64,000 nt of DNA from BOG-908 sp965199235 (GCA_965199235.1 CBDAQU010000002.1:558001-622000); one strand, 5' to 3'. Shown: positions 17,663 to 27,652, numbered from the stretch's first letter. Notes: generated by a model from the sequence alone, not told the origin. Translations and numbers: made by a program.

Positions 17663-19053
17663 GCTGGGTCGCGGTCTTGCGGACCAGCACGTTCAGGACT
17701 GCAGCGCTCGCCTCGGCCATGTTCGCGTCCGGCGCGCTGCTGCTGTTCGCCTTCATCTACTGGCAGACCGCAGGCTACGAGACCGGGCGCATCGACGCGT
17801 TCCTGTCCCACGAGTCGCTGGCGATGGCGCGCGCCCGCCCAGAGGACGTCGAGACCGACGTCCGGACGCGCTTCCCCGACGACATGCACCGGCTGACCTT
17901 CGCCGCGGTCCTCTCGCCAGGCGGACGCGTGGTGGAGGGCGACCTCGCCTCCTATCCCGCAGGCCTTCCGGTGGACGGCCAGCCCCACGTCGTGGATGCC
18001 GCGCGCAGGGTCGCGTCAGGGGTCGCGGTCGAGCGCGTCGCGGCGATCGCGCGCGCTCTGCCGGACGGCCGCATCGTCGTCATCGGCCGCAGCCGCCAGG
18101 AGCTGTCGCTGCTGACCGGGTTGATCGGCCGTGCGCTGGCCCTGGGCGTCGGCCCGGCGGTTGTCCTGTCGCTCGCCGCGGGCGCCTGGGCCAGCCGGCG
18201 GACCAACGCCAGGATCGCCAGCTTCCAGCGGGCACTGGACCGCATCATGGACGGCAGCCTGCACGAGCGGCTGCCGGTCGCGGACGGCCGTGGCGACACG
18301 CTGGACGTGCTGGCGGCCAGCGTGAACCGCACGGTGGAGCAGGTCGAGCGGCTGGTGGGCGAGGTGCGCGGCGTCGGCGACAGCATAGCGCACGAGTTGC
18401 GCACCCCGCTCGCGCGGATGCGGGCGCGGCTGGAAGGCGGCAGGCGGCGCGCCGGCACGCGGGCCGAACTGGACGAGGTGGCCAGCCACGCGATCGCCGA
18501 CCTGGACCAGTGCTTCGCCATCATCACCGCCCTCCTGCGCATCGGCGAGCTGGAGACGGCGCAACGCCGGTCAGGGTTCTCGGCGGTCAGCCTGAGCGCC
18601 ATCGTCGCGGAGGTCGGCGACCTGTACCAGCCAGTGGCCGAGCTGCGCGGCCTGCGATTCGAGACGAGGGCGCAGACCGGACAGATCGTACTGGGCGACC
18701 GCGACCTCCTGTTCGAGATGGTGGCGAACCTGACCGACAACGCCGTCAAGTTCTCGCCCGAGAACGGCGAGGTCAGCCTGCAGCTGACAGGCACTTCGTC
18801 GGGACCCGTGCTGCGCGTCTATGACAGCGGCGCAGGAATCGCCACGGCCGAGCGGGACGCTGTCCTGAGACGTTTCTACAGGTCGGAGCGGGCGGGGCGT
18901 GTGGAGGGACACGGCCTGGGCCTCAGTCTGGTGGCCGCCATCCTGCGCATGCACGATTTCCAGCTGAGGATGCTCGACGCTCCTCCGGGTTTCGCGATCG
19001 AGGTTGTGTGCGCCGCCCGCCACCCGGGACCGTCCCTCCGGCCGCCCGCATAG
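17659..19053 (+). CDS. sensor histidine kinase
   Basis: About 464 residues from a GTG overlapping the regulator stop. Membrane helix 1 (AALASAMFASGALLLFAFIYW), a periplasmic loop of about 120 residues, membrane helix 2 near residue 155-180, HAMP, then the dimerisation helix with the phosphoacceptor His in SIAHELRTPLARMR. The ATPase domain has the N box NLTDNAVKFSPENG, G1 DSGAGI and G2 GHGLGLSLV. It should phosphorylate the adjacent OmpR-type regulator. The signal sensed is not evident. The 3' end lies only 12 bases from the converging second porin gene. Confidence 0.9.
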   Translation: MSWVAVLRTSTFRTAALASAMFASGALLLFAFIYWQTAGYETGRIDAFLSHESLAMARARPEDVETDVRTRFPDDMHRLTFAAVLSPGGRVVEGDLASYPAGLPVDGQPHVVDAARRVASGVAVERVAAIARALPDGRIVVIGRSRQELSLLTGLIGRALALGVGPAVVLSLAAGAWASRRTNARIASFQRALDRIMDGSLHERLPVADGRGDTLDVLAASVNRTVEQVERLVGEVRGVGDSIAHELRTPLARMRARLEGGRRRAGTRAELDEVASHAIADLDQCFAIITALLRIGELETAQRRSGFSAVSLSAIVAEVGDLYQPVAELRGLRFETRAQTGQIVLGDRDLLFEMVANLTDNAVKFSPENGEVSLQLTGTSSGPVLRVYDSGAGIATAERDAVLRRFYRSERAGRVEGHGLGLSLVAAILRMHDFQLRMLDAPPGFAIEVVCAARHPGPSLRPPA

Positions 19054-19065
19054 GCGGTTTTGGCG

Positions 19066-20829
19066 CTACTGGAACGGATAGTAGCGGAAGCTGAGGAACA
19101 CCATGTTGTCGTCGGTCTGCGGCGTGCGTCCGACACCCTGGAAGACGGAGCGATGCACGTAGGAATACTGCGCGCCGACCTGCATCGTGCCCCAGGCGCC
19201 TCGTATGAACTTGTACCAGGTGCCCACCGTGCCCTCCACGATGCCTGACGTGTTGGCGGTGCACGTGCTGGCGGGCGAGAGCTCCACCTCGCAGCCGGTG
19301 TTGTTGTAGAGCGGGTTGCCGTAGCCGTAGCCGGTCAGCTTGCCGGCGTTCTCCGCGTCGAAGCTGCGCGGCGAGATCACCTGCTCGGTGCCGAGATAAC
19401 CGTAGACGTCGACCGCTGGCGACGGATGGCCGACCAGGCCCACAAGAGCGTCCCATTCCGGCAGCGTCACGGGCTGGCCATGGCTGCCGATGGTCGCGTC
19501 GGGCAGCTGCGAGGTGCCGTAGCGGCCGATGCCGGTTCCTGCCAGTCCGCTGAACTGCACGTCCAGCAGCTTCGGCACGACGTGGATGATGCCCGCCGCG
19601 CCGCCGCCGCCGCCGAACGTCGTCTGGCTTTCTCCCGTGCCGGGCTGGCTCAGGCGGTCGTGGAACACCCGCCCGACGCCGTAGGCCTCGAAATGGCCCA
19701 GATCGTAGTCGGCCGTCGCCTTCACCACGATGTCGGGCGCGACGTCGTCGGGGATGTTGCCGGGGGTCAGCACGTTGGTCGTGGTCGTCGTCGTCTTGCC
19801 GCCTGTCGTGGTGACGCCGGTGACCACGCTGGTGACCGCGTTGCTGCCGGTGGCGTCGATGCCCACGCCCGGGTTGCTGACGTTCAGCGTGCCGAGCGAA
19901 CTCGGTATCGACGTGTTGGCGTACACGCCGCTCGCGTTTTCGACGGAGGCGGCCAGCCAGTACTGGCCGGCGCCGAAGCTCTTGGCCACCCTGATCTGCG
20001 CCTGGCGGGCCCAGTTGAAGCCCACCACGTATTGCGGATCGACCTGCACCGGCAGGTTCATCATCGACGGGTTGACGCCGATCTTGTTCATCGTCAGCAG
20101 CGTCCAGGTCTGGCCGCCCAGCACCTGCAAGCCCCAGTCGCTCCTGTCATAGGCCGCCCAGGCCTCGCGCAGGCGCGGGGTCCAGCTGTTGCTCTCGTTG
20201 TAGTTCGACGTGGGCGAGGCGGCCAGGAAGTCGGCCACCACCAGCGCCTCCAGCTTGGTGACCTCGTCGGGATGCGCGTCGAGGGCTGCGGAAAGCCGGG
20301 TCTGCCGGGCGGATTCGTGGAACTCCGATTCGTGGTAGAGTTGGCTGTAGCGGAACGGCACCGTGTTGAACGGCGTGGCGATGTCGCTCACGAGGTTGCG
20401 CGAGCGATACACCGTCGCCGCCTCGAGAAAGCCCCCGAGCGTGACGTTGACGGCACCGACCTGGAACGTCCCCTTCGGCAGGGGCTTGGGCTTGGGCGCC
20501 TCGGCGCGCGCGAGCACCACCGATCCAGGGGCCGAGCCTGGCGCCGCGGGCACCAGGGCGTAGCCGGCCGGTATCTGCGGCATCACGGGGGTGATCTGGG
20601 TCACCGGCGGGGTGGCGCGCGTGTAGGACTCGCCCCGGACCGCCTTCAGCTCCCGGTTGCGCTGCGCCATCTCCGCCTTCATGTGCCGCAGCTCGGCCTG
20701 CAGTGCGGTGATCTGCTTCTCGATCGAGCCGAGCTGCGCCGAGCTGTCCTGTGCTGCGGCCGGGCGCGCATGCGCGCCCGTCAGGGTGAGCGCCGAAGCT
20801 ACCATAAGGATCGGTCGGGACAGTCGCAT
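19066..20829 (-). CDS. DcaP-like outer-membrane porin, copy 2
   Basis: About 587 residues, inverted relative to copy 1. The start at 20829 gives a clean leader (MRLSRPILMVASALTLTG ... ARPAAAQ); a longer frame to 20856 is less likely. The coiled coil (IEKQITALQAELRHMKAEMA), the barrel and the terminal FLSFRYYPFQ match copy 1 segment by segment, including NPLYNNTGCEVELSPASTC. Divergence is concentrated in a few loops, suggesting a changed pore lining. The gene is divergent from the RND pump and converges on the kinase. Confidence 0.88.
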   Translation of the reverse strand: MRLSRPILMVASALTLTGAHARPAAAQDSSAQLGSIEKQITALQAELRHMKAEMAQRNRELKAVRGESYTRATPPVTQITPVMPQIPAGYALVPAAPGSAPGSVVLARAEAPKPKPLPKGTFQVGAVNVTLGGFLEAATVYRSRNLVSDIATPFNTVPFRYSQLYHESEFHESARQTRLSAALDAHPDEVTKLEALVVADFLAASPTSNYNESNSWTPRLREAWAAYDRSDWGLQVLGGQTWTLLTMNKIGVNPSMMNLPVQVDPQYVVGFNWARQAQIRVAKSFGAGQYWLAASVENASGVYANTSIPSSLGTLNVSNPGVGIDATGSNAVTSVVTGVTTTGGKTTTTTTNVLTPGNIPDDVAPDIVVKATADYDLGHFEAYGVGRVFHDRLSQPGTGESQTTFGGGGGAAGIIHVVPKLLDVQFSGLAGTGIGRYGTSQLPDATIGSHGQPVTLPEWDALVGLVGHPSPAVDVYGYLGTEQVISPRSFDAENAGKLTGYGYGNPLYNNTGCEVELSPASTCTANTSGIVEGTVGTWYKFIRGAWGTMQVGAQYSYVHRSVFQGVGRTPQTDDNMVFLSFRYYPFQ

Positions 20830-21112
20830 GGTGAGACTCCGGCAGGCGCCATCCACCCGGTCGGCAGCGGACAGTTTCCATTAGCCCAGCCCGCGGGAAT
20901 TTTAACGACAGTTCGATGACCGCGGCGGATGCCCCGCCTTTGTTGCAGCGCGGTGTGTCCTGCCGGTCACACACGCCTGCCTGGCCCGGAGCGGCCGCGG
21001 TAAATCGGAATATAATGGCGGCCTGGCCGACAATCGGTCATTGCGATGCCATGAGAGCTGACCGGGCACGCGGCACGTGCCCGGAGGCAGGGTGCGAAGG
21101 CAGCGCGGATAC
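20830..21112. promoter_or_regulatory. divergent porin/RND promoter region
   Basis: About 280 bases with no supported gene lie between porin copy 2 and the RND operon. The centre (around 20900-20920 and 21000-21015) is locally AT-richer (ATTTTAACGACAG, GGAATATAATGGCG), a plausible place for the two promoters and for binding of the neighbouring response regulator. No operator repeat could be assigned with confidence. Confidence 0.4.
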
Positions 21113-24100
21113 ATGATCGGCATCGTCAAGGTGGCTCTGAGCCGCCCCTACACCTTCGTCGTGATGGCCGTGCTCATCCTCATCTTCGGCGTGCTCTCGG
21201 CCGTCCGAACCGCGACCGATATCCTGCCCGACATCGGCATCCCGGTCGTGGCGGCCGTCTGGTCGTACAACGGCCTGTCGCCTGACGACATGTCCGGCCG
21301 GGTGATCTATTACTACGAGCGCACGCTGAGCAGCCAGGTCAACGACATCCAGCACATCGAGAGCCAGTCGATGTTCGGCTACGGCGTGGTCAAGATCTTC
21401 TTCCAGCCGCACGTCAACATCAACGCCGCCTTGGCGCAGGTCACCGCCGCCTCGCAGACGGTGCTGAAGGCCTTGCCGCCCGGCATCACGCCGCCGCAGA
21501 TCCTGGAGTTCAACGCGTCCAGCGTGCCGATCCTGCAACTGGCGCTGTCCAGCCACAGCCTGCCGCAGGCCAGGCTGTTCGACTACGGCCAGAACTTCAT
21601 CCGACCGCAGCTGGCAACCGTGCCCGGTGCCGCCATCCCCTCGCCCTACGGCGGCAAGGTGCGCCAGATCCAGATCGACCTCGACAGCCACGCGCTGCAG
21701 GCGCGCGGCCTGTCGGCGCAGGACGTGGTGGCCGCCCTGGCCGAGCAGAACCTGGTGACCCCGGTCGGCACCCAGAAGGTCGGCACGTTCGAATGGAACG
21801 TGTCGCTCAACGACGCGCCGAAGGAGTTCGCCGAGCTGGAGGACCTGCCGATCAAGTCGGTCAACGGCACGGTCGTCACCATGCGCGACGTGGCCCACGT
21901 GCGCGACGGATCGCCGCCGCAGACCAACGTGGTGCACCTGGACGGCACGCATGCCGTGCTGATGACCGTCCTGAAATCCGGCGCCGCCTCCACGCTGGAC
22001 ATCATCGCCAACGTCAAGGCCATCCTGCCGCAGATCGAGGCCAGCCTGCCGCCGTCGCTTCAGCTCAAGGCCGTCGGCGACCAATCCGTGTTCGTGACGT
22101 CCGCGGTGATGGGCGTGGTGCGCGAAGGACTGATCGCCGCCGGGCTGACCGGCCTGCTGATCCTGATCTTCCTGGGCAGCTGGCGGTCCACCCTGATCAT
22201 CACGGTGTCCATCCCGCTGGCCATCCTGTTCTCGCTGACCATGCTGTCGATGGTCGGCGAGACGATCAACGTCATGACCTTGGGCGGGCTGGCGCTCGCG
22301 GTCGGCATCCTGGTCGACGACGCGACGGTGACCATCGAAAACATCAACTACCACCTGGAGAACGGCAAGGAGGTGCAGACCGCAATCCTGGACGGCGCCA
22401 GGCAGATCGTGGTGCCGGCGACCGTGTCGCTGCTGTGCATCTGCATCGTGTTCGTGCCCATGTTCGGCCTCGGCGGCGTCGCCGGCTACCTGTTCCGGCC
22501 GCTGGCCGAAGCGGTCGTCTTCGCGATGATCGGCTCCTACATCCTCTCGCGCACGCTGGTGCCGACGCTGGCCAACTTCCTGTTGCGCAAGCACGTCCAC
22601 GCGGACCACGCCAAGCCCGGCGTGTTCGGGCGTTTCCAGCGCGGCTTCGAGCGCAGGTTCGAAAACCTTCGCGACGGGTATGTCGGCCTGCTGGAACTCG
22701 CTTTGGGCAACCGGCCCCGCGTGATCCTGGGCTTCTTTGCCGCCGTGCTGCTGTCCTTCGGCCTGGTGCCGTTCCTTGGCCGGAACTTCTTCCCGGCCGT
22801 CAACAGCGACCAGATCAAGCTGCACATCCGTGCGCAGACCGGCACCCGCATAGAGGACGCGTCGGCACTCTGCGGCCGCATCGAACAGGCGATACGCGAC
22901 CACGTGATCCCGCCCGGGAACCTAGACACGATCGTGGACAACATCGGCCTGCCGGTCAGCGGCATCAACCTCGCGTATGGCAATTCCGGCACCATCAGCG
23001 GCGGCGACGCGGACATTCTGATCACGCTGAAGGGCGGCGCCACGTCGGACGACTACGCCCGCAAGCTGCGCGCCTTTCTGCCCAAGCAGTTTCCCGGCAC
23101 GGTGTTCGCCCTGCTGCCGGCCGACATCATAACCCAGATCGTCAATTTCGGCCTGCCGGCGCCCATCGATTTGCAGGTTGTGGGCCAGGACATCAAAGCC
23201 AACCGCGCCTATGCCGACCGGCTGCTGGCGCGCATCGCCCGGGTGCCTGGGGTGGCCGACGCGCGCGTCCAGCAGACGTTCAACGAGCCGACACTGCGCG
23301 TGGACGTGGACCGCCAGCTCGCCTCCCTGGTCGGCATCACCGAGCGCGACGCGGCCACCTCCATGCTCGACACGCTGGCCGGCAGCATCCAGACCGCGCC
23401 CACCTTCTGGCTGAACCCGCATAACGGCGTGTCTTACCCGATCGTGGTGCAGACGCCGCAATACGATGTGGACACGATGGGCAGCCTGCAGGACACCACG
23501 CTCGGCTCGGGCAACAAGACCGAGCTGCTCGGCGGTTTGGCCAAGGTAAGGACCGAAACGAGCGACGCAGTCGTCTCGCACTACAACGTCCGCCCGGTGA
23601 TCGACATCTACGCCACCAACGCCGGCCGCGACCTGGGCGCGGTGGCGGCAGACATCGACCGCATCGTGGCCGAGGAGGCGCACCGGCTGCCGCATGGCAG
23701 CCAGGTCGTCCTGCGCGGCCAGGTGACGACGATGACCGAAGCCTACGGCCAGCTGTTCGGCGGGCTCGCCTTCGCCATCGTGCTTATCTACCTGCTGATC
23801 GTGGTCAACTTCCAATCCTGGACCGACCCTGCCGTCATCGTCATGGGCCTGCCCGGGGCGCTCGCCGGGATCGTCTGGATGCTGTTCCTGACCGGCACCA
23901 CCCTGTCGGTGCCCGCGCTGACCGGGGCCATCATGTGCATGGGGGTCGCGACGGCGAACTCCATCCTGGTCATCAGCTTCGCGCGCGAGCGGATGGAGAC
24001 CGGCATGGACGCCGCGCAGGCCGCGATGGAGGCCGGCGCCACGCGCTTCAGGCCGGTGCTGATGACGGCGCTGGCGATGATCATCGGCATGGGTCCGACC

Positions 24101-24271
24101 GCACTCAGCGCCGAGCAGAACGCGCCGCTCGGCCGCGCGGTGATCGGCGGCCTGCTGTTCGCCACAGCCGCGACCCTGTTCGTGGTGCCGACCATCTTCA
24201 GCCTGGTCCACCGGCGCGAAACCATGCCGGGCAGCCGGCCCGCGCGTGCGCGCGACGCGGTACCCGCTTAG
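21113..24271 (+). CDS. RND efflux transporter, inner-membrane pump
   Basis: 1052 residues of the HAE-type RND family, a proton-driven trimeric pump exporting drugs or small hydrophobic compounds. Membrane helix 1 (FVVMAVLILIFGVLSAVRT) is followed by the porter domain and helix 4 with LAVGILVDDATVTIENI, where the paired Asp belong to the proton relay. A second half repeats the layout, with GAIMCMGVATANSILVISFA in helix 10. Start at the ATG 21113 rather than a GTG at 21077. The adaptor gene begins 12 bases after the stop and the outer-membrane channel follows, so all three pump parts are in one operon. Heavy-metal-type motifs are absent. Confidence 0.93.
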   Translation: MIGIVKVALSRPYTFVVMAVLILIFGVLSAVRTATDILPDIGIPVVAAVWSYNGLSPDDMSGRVIYYYERTLSSQVNDIQHIESQSMFGYGVVKIFFQPHVNINAALAQVTAASQTVLKALPPGITPPQILEFNASSVPILQLALSSHSLPQARLFDYGQNFIRPQLATVPGAAIPSPYGGKVRQIQIDLDSHALQARGLSAQDVVAALAEQNLVTPVGTQKVGTFEWNVSLNDAPKEFAELEDLPIKSVNGTVVTMRDVAHVRDGSPPQTNVVHLDGTHAVLMTVLKSGAASTLDIIANVKAILPQIEASLPPSLQLKAVGDQSVFVTSAVMGVVREGLIAAGLTGLLILIFLGSWRSTLIITVSIPLAILFSLTMLSMVGETINVMTLGGLALAVGILVDDATVTIENINYHLENGKEVQTAILDGARQIVVPATVSLLCICIVFVPMFGLGGVAGYLFRPLAEAVVFAMIGSYILSRTLVPTLANFLLRKHVHADHAKPGVFGRFQRGFERRFENLRDGYVGLLELALGNRPRVILGFFAAVLLSFGLVPFLGRNFFPAVNSDQIKLHIRAQTGTRIEDASALCGRIEQAIRDHVIPPGNLDTIVDNIGLPVSGINLAYGNSGTISGGDADILITLKGGATSDDYARKLRAFLPKQFPGTVFALLPADIITQIVNFGLPAPIDLQVVGQDIKANRAYADRLLARIARVPGVADARVQQTFNEPTLRVDVDRQLASLVGITERDAATSMLDTLAGSIQTAPTFWLNPHNGVSYPIVVQTPQYDVDTMGSLQDTTLGSGNKTELLGGLAKVRTETSDAVVSHYNVRPVIDIYATNAGRDLGAVAADIDRIVAEEAHRLPHGSQVVLRGQVTTMTEAYGQLFGGLAFAIVLIYLLIVVNFQSWTDPAVIVMGLPGALAGIVWMLFLTGTTLSVPALTGAIMCMGVATANSILVISFARERMETGMDAAQAAMEAGATRFRPVLMTALAMIIGMGPTALSAEQNAPLGRAVIGGLLFATAATLFVVPTIFSLVHRRETMPGSRPARARDAVPA

Positions 24272-24283
24272 GTCCGCGGCGAA

Positions 24284-25549
24284 GTGAACGACATGCCCGA
24301 CGACACGCGCCCGACCGCCCTTCCGGCGCCCTCCGAAACCCGATCGGCAAGGCACCCCGCCACCGATCACTCCCCCGGACCCCGGCGCCCGAAGCGGCTG
24401 GGGCTGGTCGCGGCCGTGGTCCTGCTGCTGGCGCTGGCGGCCGCGGCCTGGGGCATCCTCTCGCGCAGGCGTTCGGAGTCCGAGCTGGCGAGCTGGACTC
24501 GCCAGCAGGCGGTGCCGACGGTGACGGTGGCCCATCCCAGCCTGGACGACGCGCCGCGCAAGCTGGTGCTGCCCGGCGACGTGCAGGCGTTCTACGAGGC
24601 GTCGATCTACGCCAGGGTCAGCGGCTACCTGCAGAACTGGAGCCAGGACATCGGCGCCCGCGTGCGCGCAGGCCAGGTGCTGGCGACCATCGACACGCCC
24701 GACCTCGACCAGGAGCTGGCGCAGGCGCAGGCGGACCTGGCGACCGCCCAGGCGCAGTCCGCCTTCGCCGACCTGACCGCCAAGCGCTGGCACGCGCTGC
24801 TCGCCTCGAACTCGGTCTCCGTGCAGTCGGCCGACGAAAAGGAGGGCGATGCCACGGCCAGGCACGCCGAGGTGAACGCCCAGCGCGCCCATGTCGACCG
24901 GCTGCGCGCGCTGGAAGCTTTCAAGCGCATCACCGCGCCGTTCGACGGCGTCGTCACCGCGCGCAACACCGATGTCGGCGCGTTGATCACCGGCGGGTCG
25001 AGCGCCGCGGTGCCGCTGTTCAAGGTGGCCGACATGCACGAGATGCGCGTGTACGTGCGCGTGCCGCAGGCCTATGCCAGCGAGCTGAAGCCCGGCATGC
25101 AGGCGACGCTGGCCGAGCCGCAATATCCGGGCCGCGCGTTCCCGGCCAGGCTCGCCACCACCTCGCAATCGGTCGCCGCCGAAAGCCGGACGGTGCTGGT
25201 CGAGCTGATGGCGCCGAACCCGGACGGCAAGCTGTGGGCGGGCACGTTCGCCGAGGTGCGCTTCGACGTGCCCGGCGACGCCGGCGTGCTTCGGGTGCCA
25301 TCCAGCGCGCTGGTGTTCCGCTCCCACGGCGCGCAGCTCGCGACCGTCGGCCCAGGCAACCGCATCGCGCTGAAGGACGTGACCATCGGCCGCAATCTAG
25401 GCACCGAGATCGAGATAGAGGACGGCATCACGCAGGCCGACCGCGTGGTGACCACGCCTCTCGACACGCTGGAGGACGGCGACACGGTCAACGTTGCAGA
25501 ACAGCCCGTCGCGGCGTCGCCCGCCTCACCCGCCACCGCATCGGAATAG
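24284..25549 (+). CDS. RND periplasmic adaptor (membrane fusion protein)
   Basis: 421 residues from a GTG (an ATG three codons on is equally possible). A membrane anchor (LGLVAAVVLLLALAAAAWGIL) is followed by a lipoyl/barrel-sandwich half (YARVSGYLQNWSQDIGARVR), a short alpha hairpin, the second half (FKRITAPFDGVVTARNTDVG) and a beta-barrel plus membrane-proximal domain. This is the HlyD/AcrA order. The protein bridges the pump to the outer-membrane channel. An N-terminal Pro/Arg-rich cytoplasmic tail of about 35 residues is longer than usual. Confidence 0.92.
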   Translation: MNDMPDDTRPTALPAPSETRSARHPATDHSPGPRRPKRLGLVAAVVLLLALAAAAWGILSRRRSESELASWTRQQAVPTVTVAHPSLDDAPRKLVLPGDVQAFYEASIYARVSGYLQNWSQDIGARVRAGQVLATIDTPDLDQELAQAQADLATAQAQSAFADLTAKRWHALLASNSVSVQSADEKEGDATARHAEVNAQRAHVDRLRALEAFKRITAPFDGVVTARNTDVGALITGGSSAAVPLFKVADMHEMRVYVRVPQAYASELKPGMQATLAEPQYPGRAFPARLATTSQSVAAESRTVLVELMAPNPDGKLWAGTFAEVRFDVPGDAGVLRVPSSALVFRSHGAQLATVGPGNRIALKDVTIGRNLGTEIEIEDGITQADRVVTTPLDTLEDGDTVNVAEQPVAASPASPATASE

Positions 25550-25551
25550 GC

Positions 25552-27015
25552 GTGTTCACAACGATCCGATGGCCGGCCGTCCTGGCTTGCGGCCTGCTCG
25601 CCGTGCTGTGCGGCTGCGACCTGGCGCCGCACTACCACGTGCCGCTGACCACGGTGCCGGCCGACTACAAGGAGGCGGCGTTTCGGCCAGCGCGCCCCGC
25701 CGACGACCTCCGGCGCGGACCCTGGTGGCAGGCTTTCGGCGATCCCGTGCTGAACACGCTGGAGGCGCGCGTGGACGGTGCGAGCCCGACGCTGGCGGCC
25801 TCGCTCGCCATATTGCAGCAGGCGCGCGCCTCTGCCGCCGAGGCGCGAGCGGGCCTCTACCCGACCCTGTCGGTGGGCGGGGAGATCAACGAGGACCGCC
25901 AGTCCAACCGCAGGCCGACGCGGGGCCGAGGCCAGCCGAACCAGTACCTGAGCAACAGCATCAGCGCGCAAGCCGATTACGAGATCGACCTGTGGGGCAG
26001 GGTTGCCAACGCGATCAAGGCGGGCCGTTACGCGGCGCAGGCGACGGCCGCCGACGTGGAGGGCACGCGGCTGAGCCTGCATGCCGAGCTGGCGGACGAC
26101 TACATCGCTCTGCGCGGCCTGGACGCGCAGAGCGATGTGCTGCGCAACGCCGCCGGCGCCTATCAGCAGGCGGTCCGCATCACGGAAAACCGGTTCGCCG
26201 GCAAGATCGCGTCCGGCATCGACGTCAGCCGCGCGCAGACGCAGCTGCGCAACGCGGAGGCGGCCATCACCGACACGGCCGCCAAGCGCGCGCTGCTGGA
26301 GCACGCGATCGCCGTGCTGGTGGGCCGCCTGCCCGCCGAGCTGAGCCTGCCGCCCACCGAATGGGCGCTCAGCCCGGCAGACATCTCGCCCGGGCTGCCG
26401 AGCACGCTGCTGGAACGCCGCCCCGACGTGGCCTCCGCCGAGCGCCAGATGGCGGCGGCCAACGCCACGATCGGCGTGGCCCGCGCGGCGTTCTATCCCA
26501 CGCTGTCGCTGAACATTCTCTACGGCCTGCAGGACACCGGTTTCCAGCTGTTCAGCCTGCCCAACGATTTCTGGGCGTTGGGGCCGGGCCTCGCCTTGCC
26601 GCTGTTCGAGGGCGGCCTGCGGCGCGCCGAGGAGGCGGCGGCGGTCGCACAGTTCCGGCTGGCGGAGGCGCGCTACCGGCAGGCGGTGCTGACGGCGTTC
26701 CAGGACGTGGAGGACGCGCTCTCGCAGCGGCGGCTGCTGGGCGAGGAGACCGGCCAGGAGGATGCGGCCGTGGACGCGGCGCGGCAGACGGTGACGATGA
26801 CGACGAATCTCTACAAGGACGGTGCGACCAGCTTCCTCGACGTCGTCGTCGCCCAGACGGCCGAGCTGCAATCCGAGCAGGCGGCGACCGACCTGCGCAC
26901 CCGGCGCGTGCAGGCGGATGTCGAGCTGGTGCGCGCGCTGGGCGGCGGGTGGAACGTCGGCGACCTGCCCGACTTCAAGGGCCACCTGCTGCCCGACCAG
27001 CCGAGGACCGGGTAG
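25552..27015 (+). CDS. outer-membrane efflux channel lipoprotein, NodT/OprM type
   Basis: About 487 residues from a GTG two bases after the adaptor stop; earlier in-frame sequence is a shadow of the pump and adaptor. The leader ends in AVLCGC, a lipobox, then APHYHVPLTTVPADYKE as in NodT-family channels. Two outer-membrane efflux protein repeats follow, each with the usual long helices, and LLERRPDVASAERQMAAANA and LPLFEGGLRRAE are the canonical family segments. It forms the trimeric TolC-like exit duct for the pump encoded upstream. Confidence 0.93.
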   Translation: MFTTIRWPAVLACGLLAVLCGCDLAPHYHVPLTTVPADYKEAAFRPARPADDLRRGPWWQAFGDPVLNTLEARVDGASPTLAASLAILQQARASAAEARAGLYPTLSVGGEINEDRQSNRRPTRGRGQPNQYLSNSISAQADYEIDLWGRVANAIKAGRYAAQATAADVEGTRLSLHAELADDYIALRGLDAQSDVLRNAAGAYQQAVRITENRFAGKIASGIDVSRAQTQLRNAEAAITDTAAKRALLEHAIAVLVGRLPAELSLPPTEWALSPADISPGLPSTLLERRPDVASAERQMAAANATIGVARAAFYPTLSLNILYGLQDTGFQLFSLPNDFWALGPGLALPLFEGGLRRAEEAAAVAQFRLAEARYRQAVLTAFQDVEDALSQRRLLGEETGQEDAAVDAARQTVTMTTNLYKDGATSFLDVVVAQTAELQSEQAATDLRTRRVQADVELVRALGGGWNVGDLPDFKGHLLPDQPRTG

Positions 27016-27061
27016 GCGCGGCGCCCGGCCGGTCGGGGGCCGCCGGCAGCCAAGCCGTGCC

Positions 27062-27508
27062 TCACCAGCCGTGCCCGGCAGAAGCGACCACGATCACCGC
27101 CGCACCAAGCACCAGGTTGACGGTGGTCAACAGCCGGATGCGGGCCAGCAATTGCGGCCCCGGCCGGATGGCGCGGCGCAGGCGGCGGAACGGGCCGAAA
27201 TAGGCCCACAGGAACAACGCCGCCATGATCAGGCCGAGCGTCTGCATGACGTTCACGTACCAGGGCAGGTGCGCCATGCGCCAGCCGGCGACCCCTATCA
27301 TGCCCCAGCCGGTCAGCAGCATGATCGGCATCGCGTGCCACACCACCAGGAAGAAGCGTTTCAGCGTCAGCATGTGAAGCTGCAGGCGCGGCCCTGCATC
27401 GAGCACCGCCAGGGCCGGGCGCAGCACGACCAGCGCGTAGAGCATGCCGCCCACCCAGGCGGTCGCGGCCAGCAGATGCAGCGCCAGCAGGGTGTTCAGC
27501 AACAGCAT
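27062..27508 (-). CDS. CopD-like four-helix membrane protein
   Basis: About 148 residues, nearly all hydrophobic, with four membrane helices (LNTLLALHLLAATAWVGGML, FFLVVWHAMPIMLLTGWGMI, a third around LIMAALFLWAYFG and a fourth at VNLVLGAAVIVVASAGHGW). Conserved His in ALHLLAATAWVGG and VVWHAMP fit the CopD/YqfA-type membrane fold, where such His bind haem or metal. The start at 27508 gives a helix-first protein; upstream in-frame residues are Arg-rich and unlikely. It converges with the efflux operon; the 46-base gap contains a GC-rich hairpin. Confidence 0.72.
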   Translation of the reverse strand: MLLLNTLLALHLLAATAWVGGMLYALVVLRPALAVLDAGPRLQLHMLTLKRFFLVVWHAMPIMLLTGWGMIGVAGWRMAHLPWYVNVMQTLGLIMAALFLWAYFGPFRRLRRAIRPGPQLLARIRLLTTVNLVLGAAVIVVASAGHGW

Positions 27509-27652
27509 CGTGCGGTCTCCGGTACGACCTGGGTCAGCGCCGCGCGTCGGGTGGCGGTTGTCTGACCGGGATTTTGGCTTCGGCCACGCCCATAGCCTGC
27601 GCGACTGCCTGCGCATAGCCTGGCGCGGACTGGATCGCGTCCATCTCCTAGG

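Noticed and set aside
19426..20919. Long open frame on the + strand opposite porin copy 2
   Set aside because: It is Arg/Gly/His-rich with no family motif and is antisense to a clear porin with leader and barrel end; GC-rich DNA often leaves such frames open.
21038..22903. 621-codon frame on the - strand opposite the RND pump
   Set aside because: Composition is Asp/His/Gln-rich without hydrophobic core, and the pump on the other strand is unmistakable.
22922..25327. 801-codon frame on the - strand opposite pump and adaptor
   Set aside because: It crosses two real genes in antisense and has no recognisable domain; typical GC-rich shadow.
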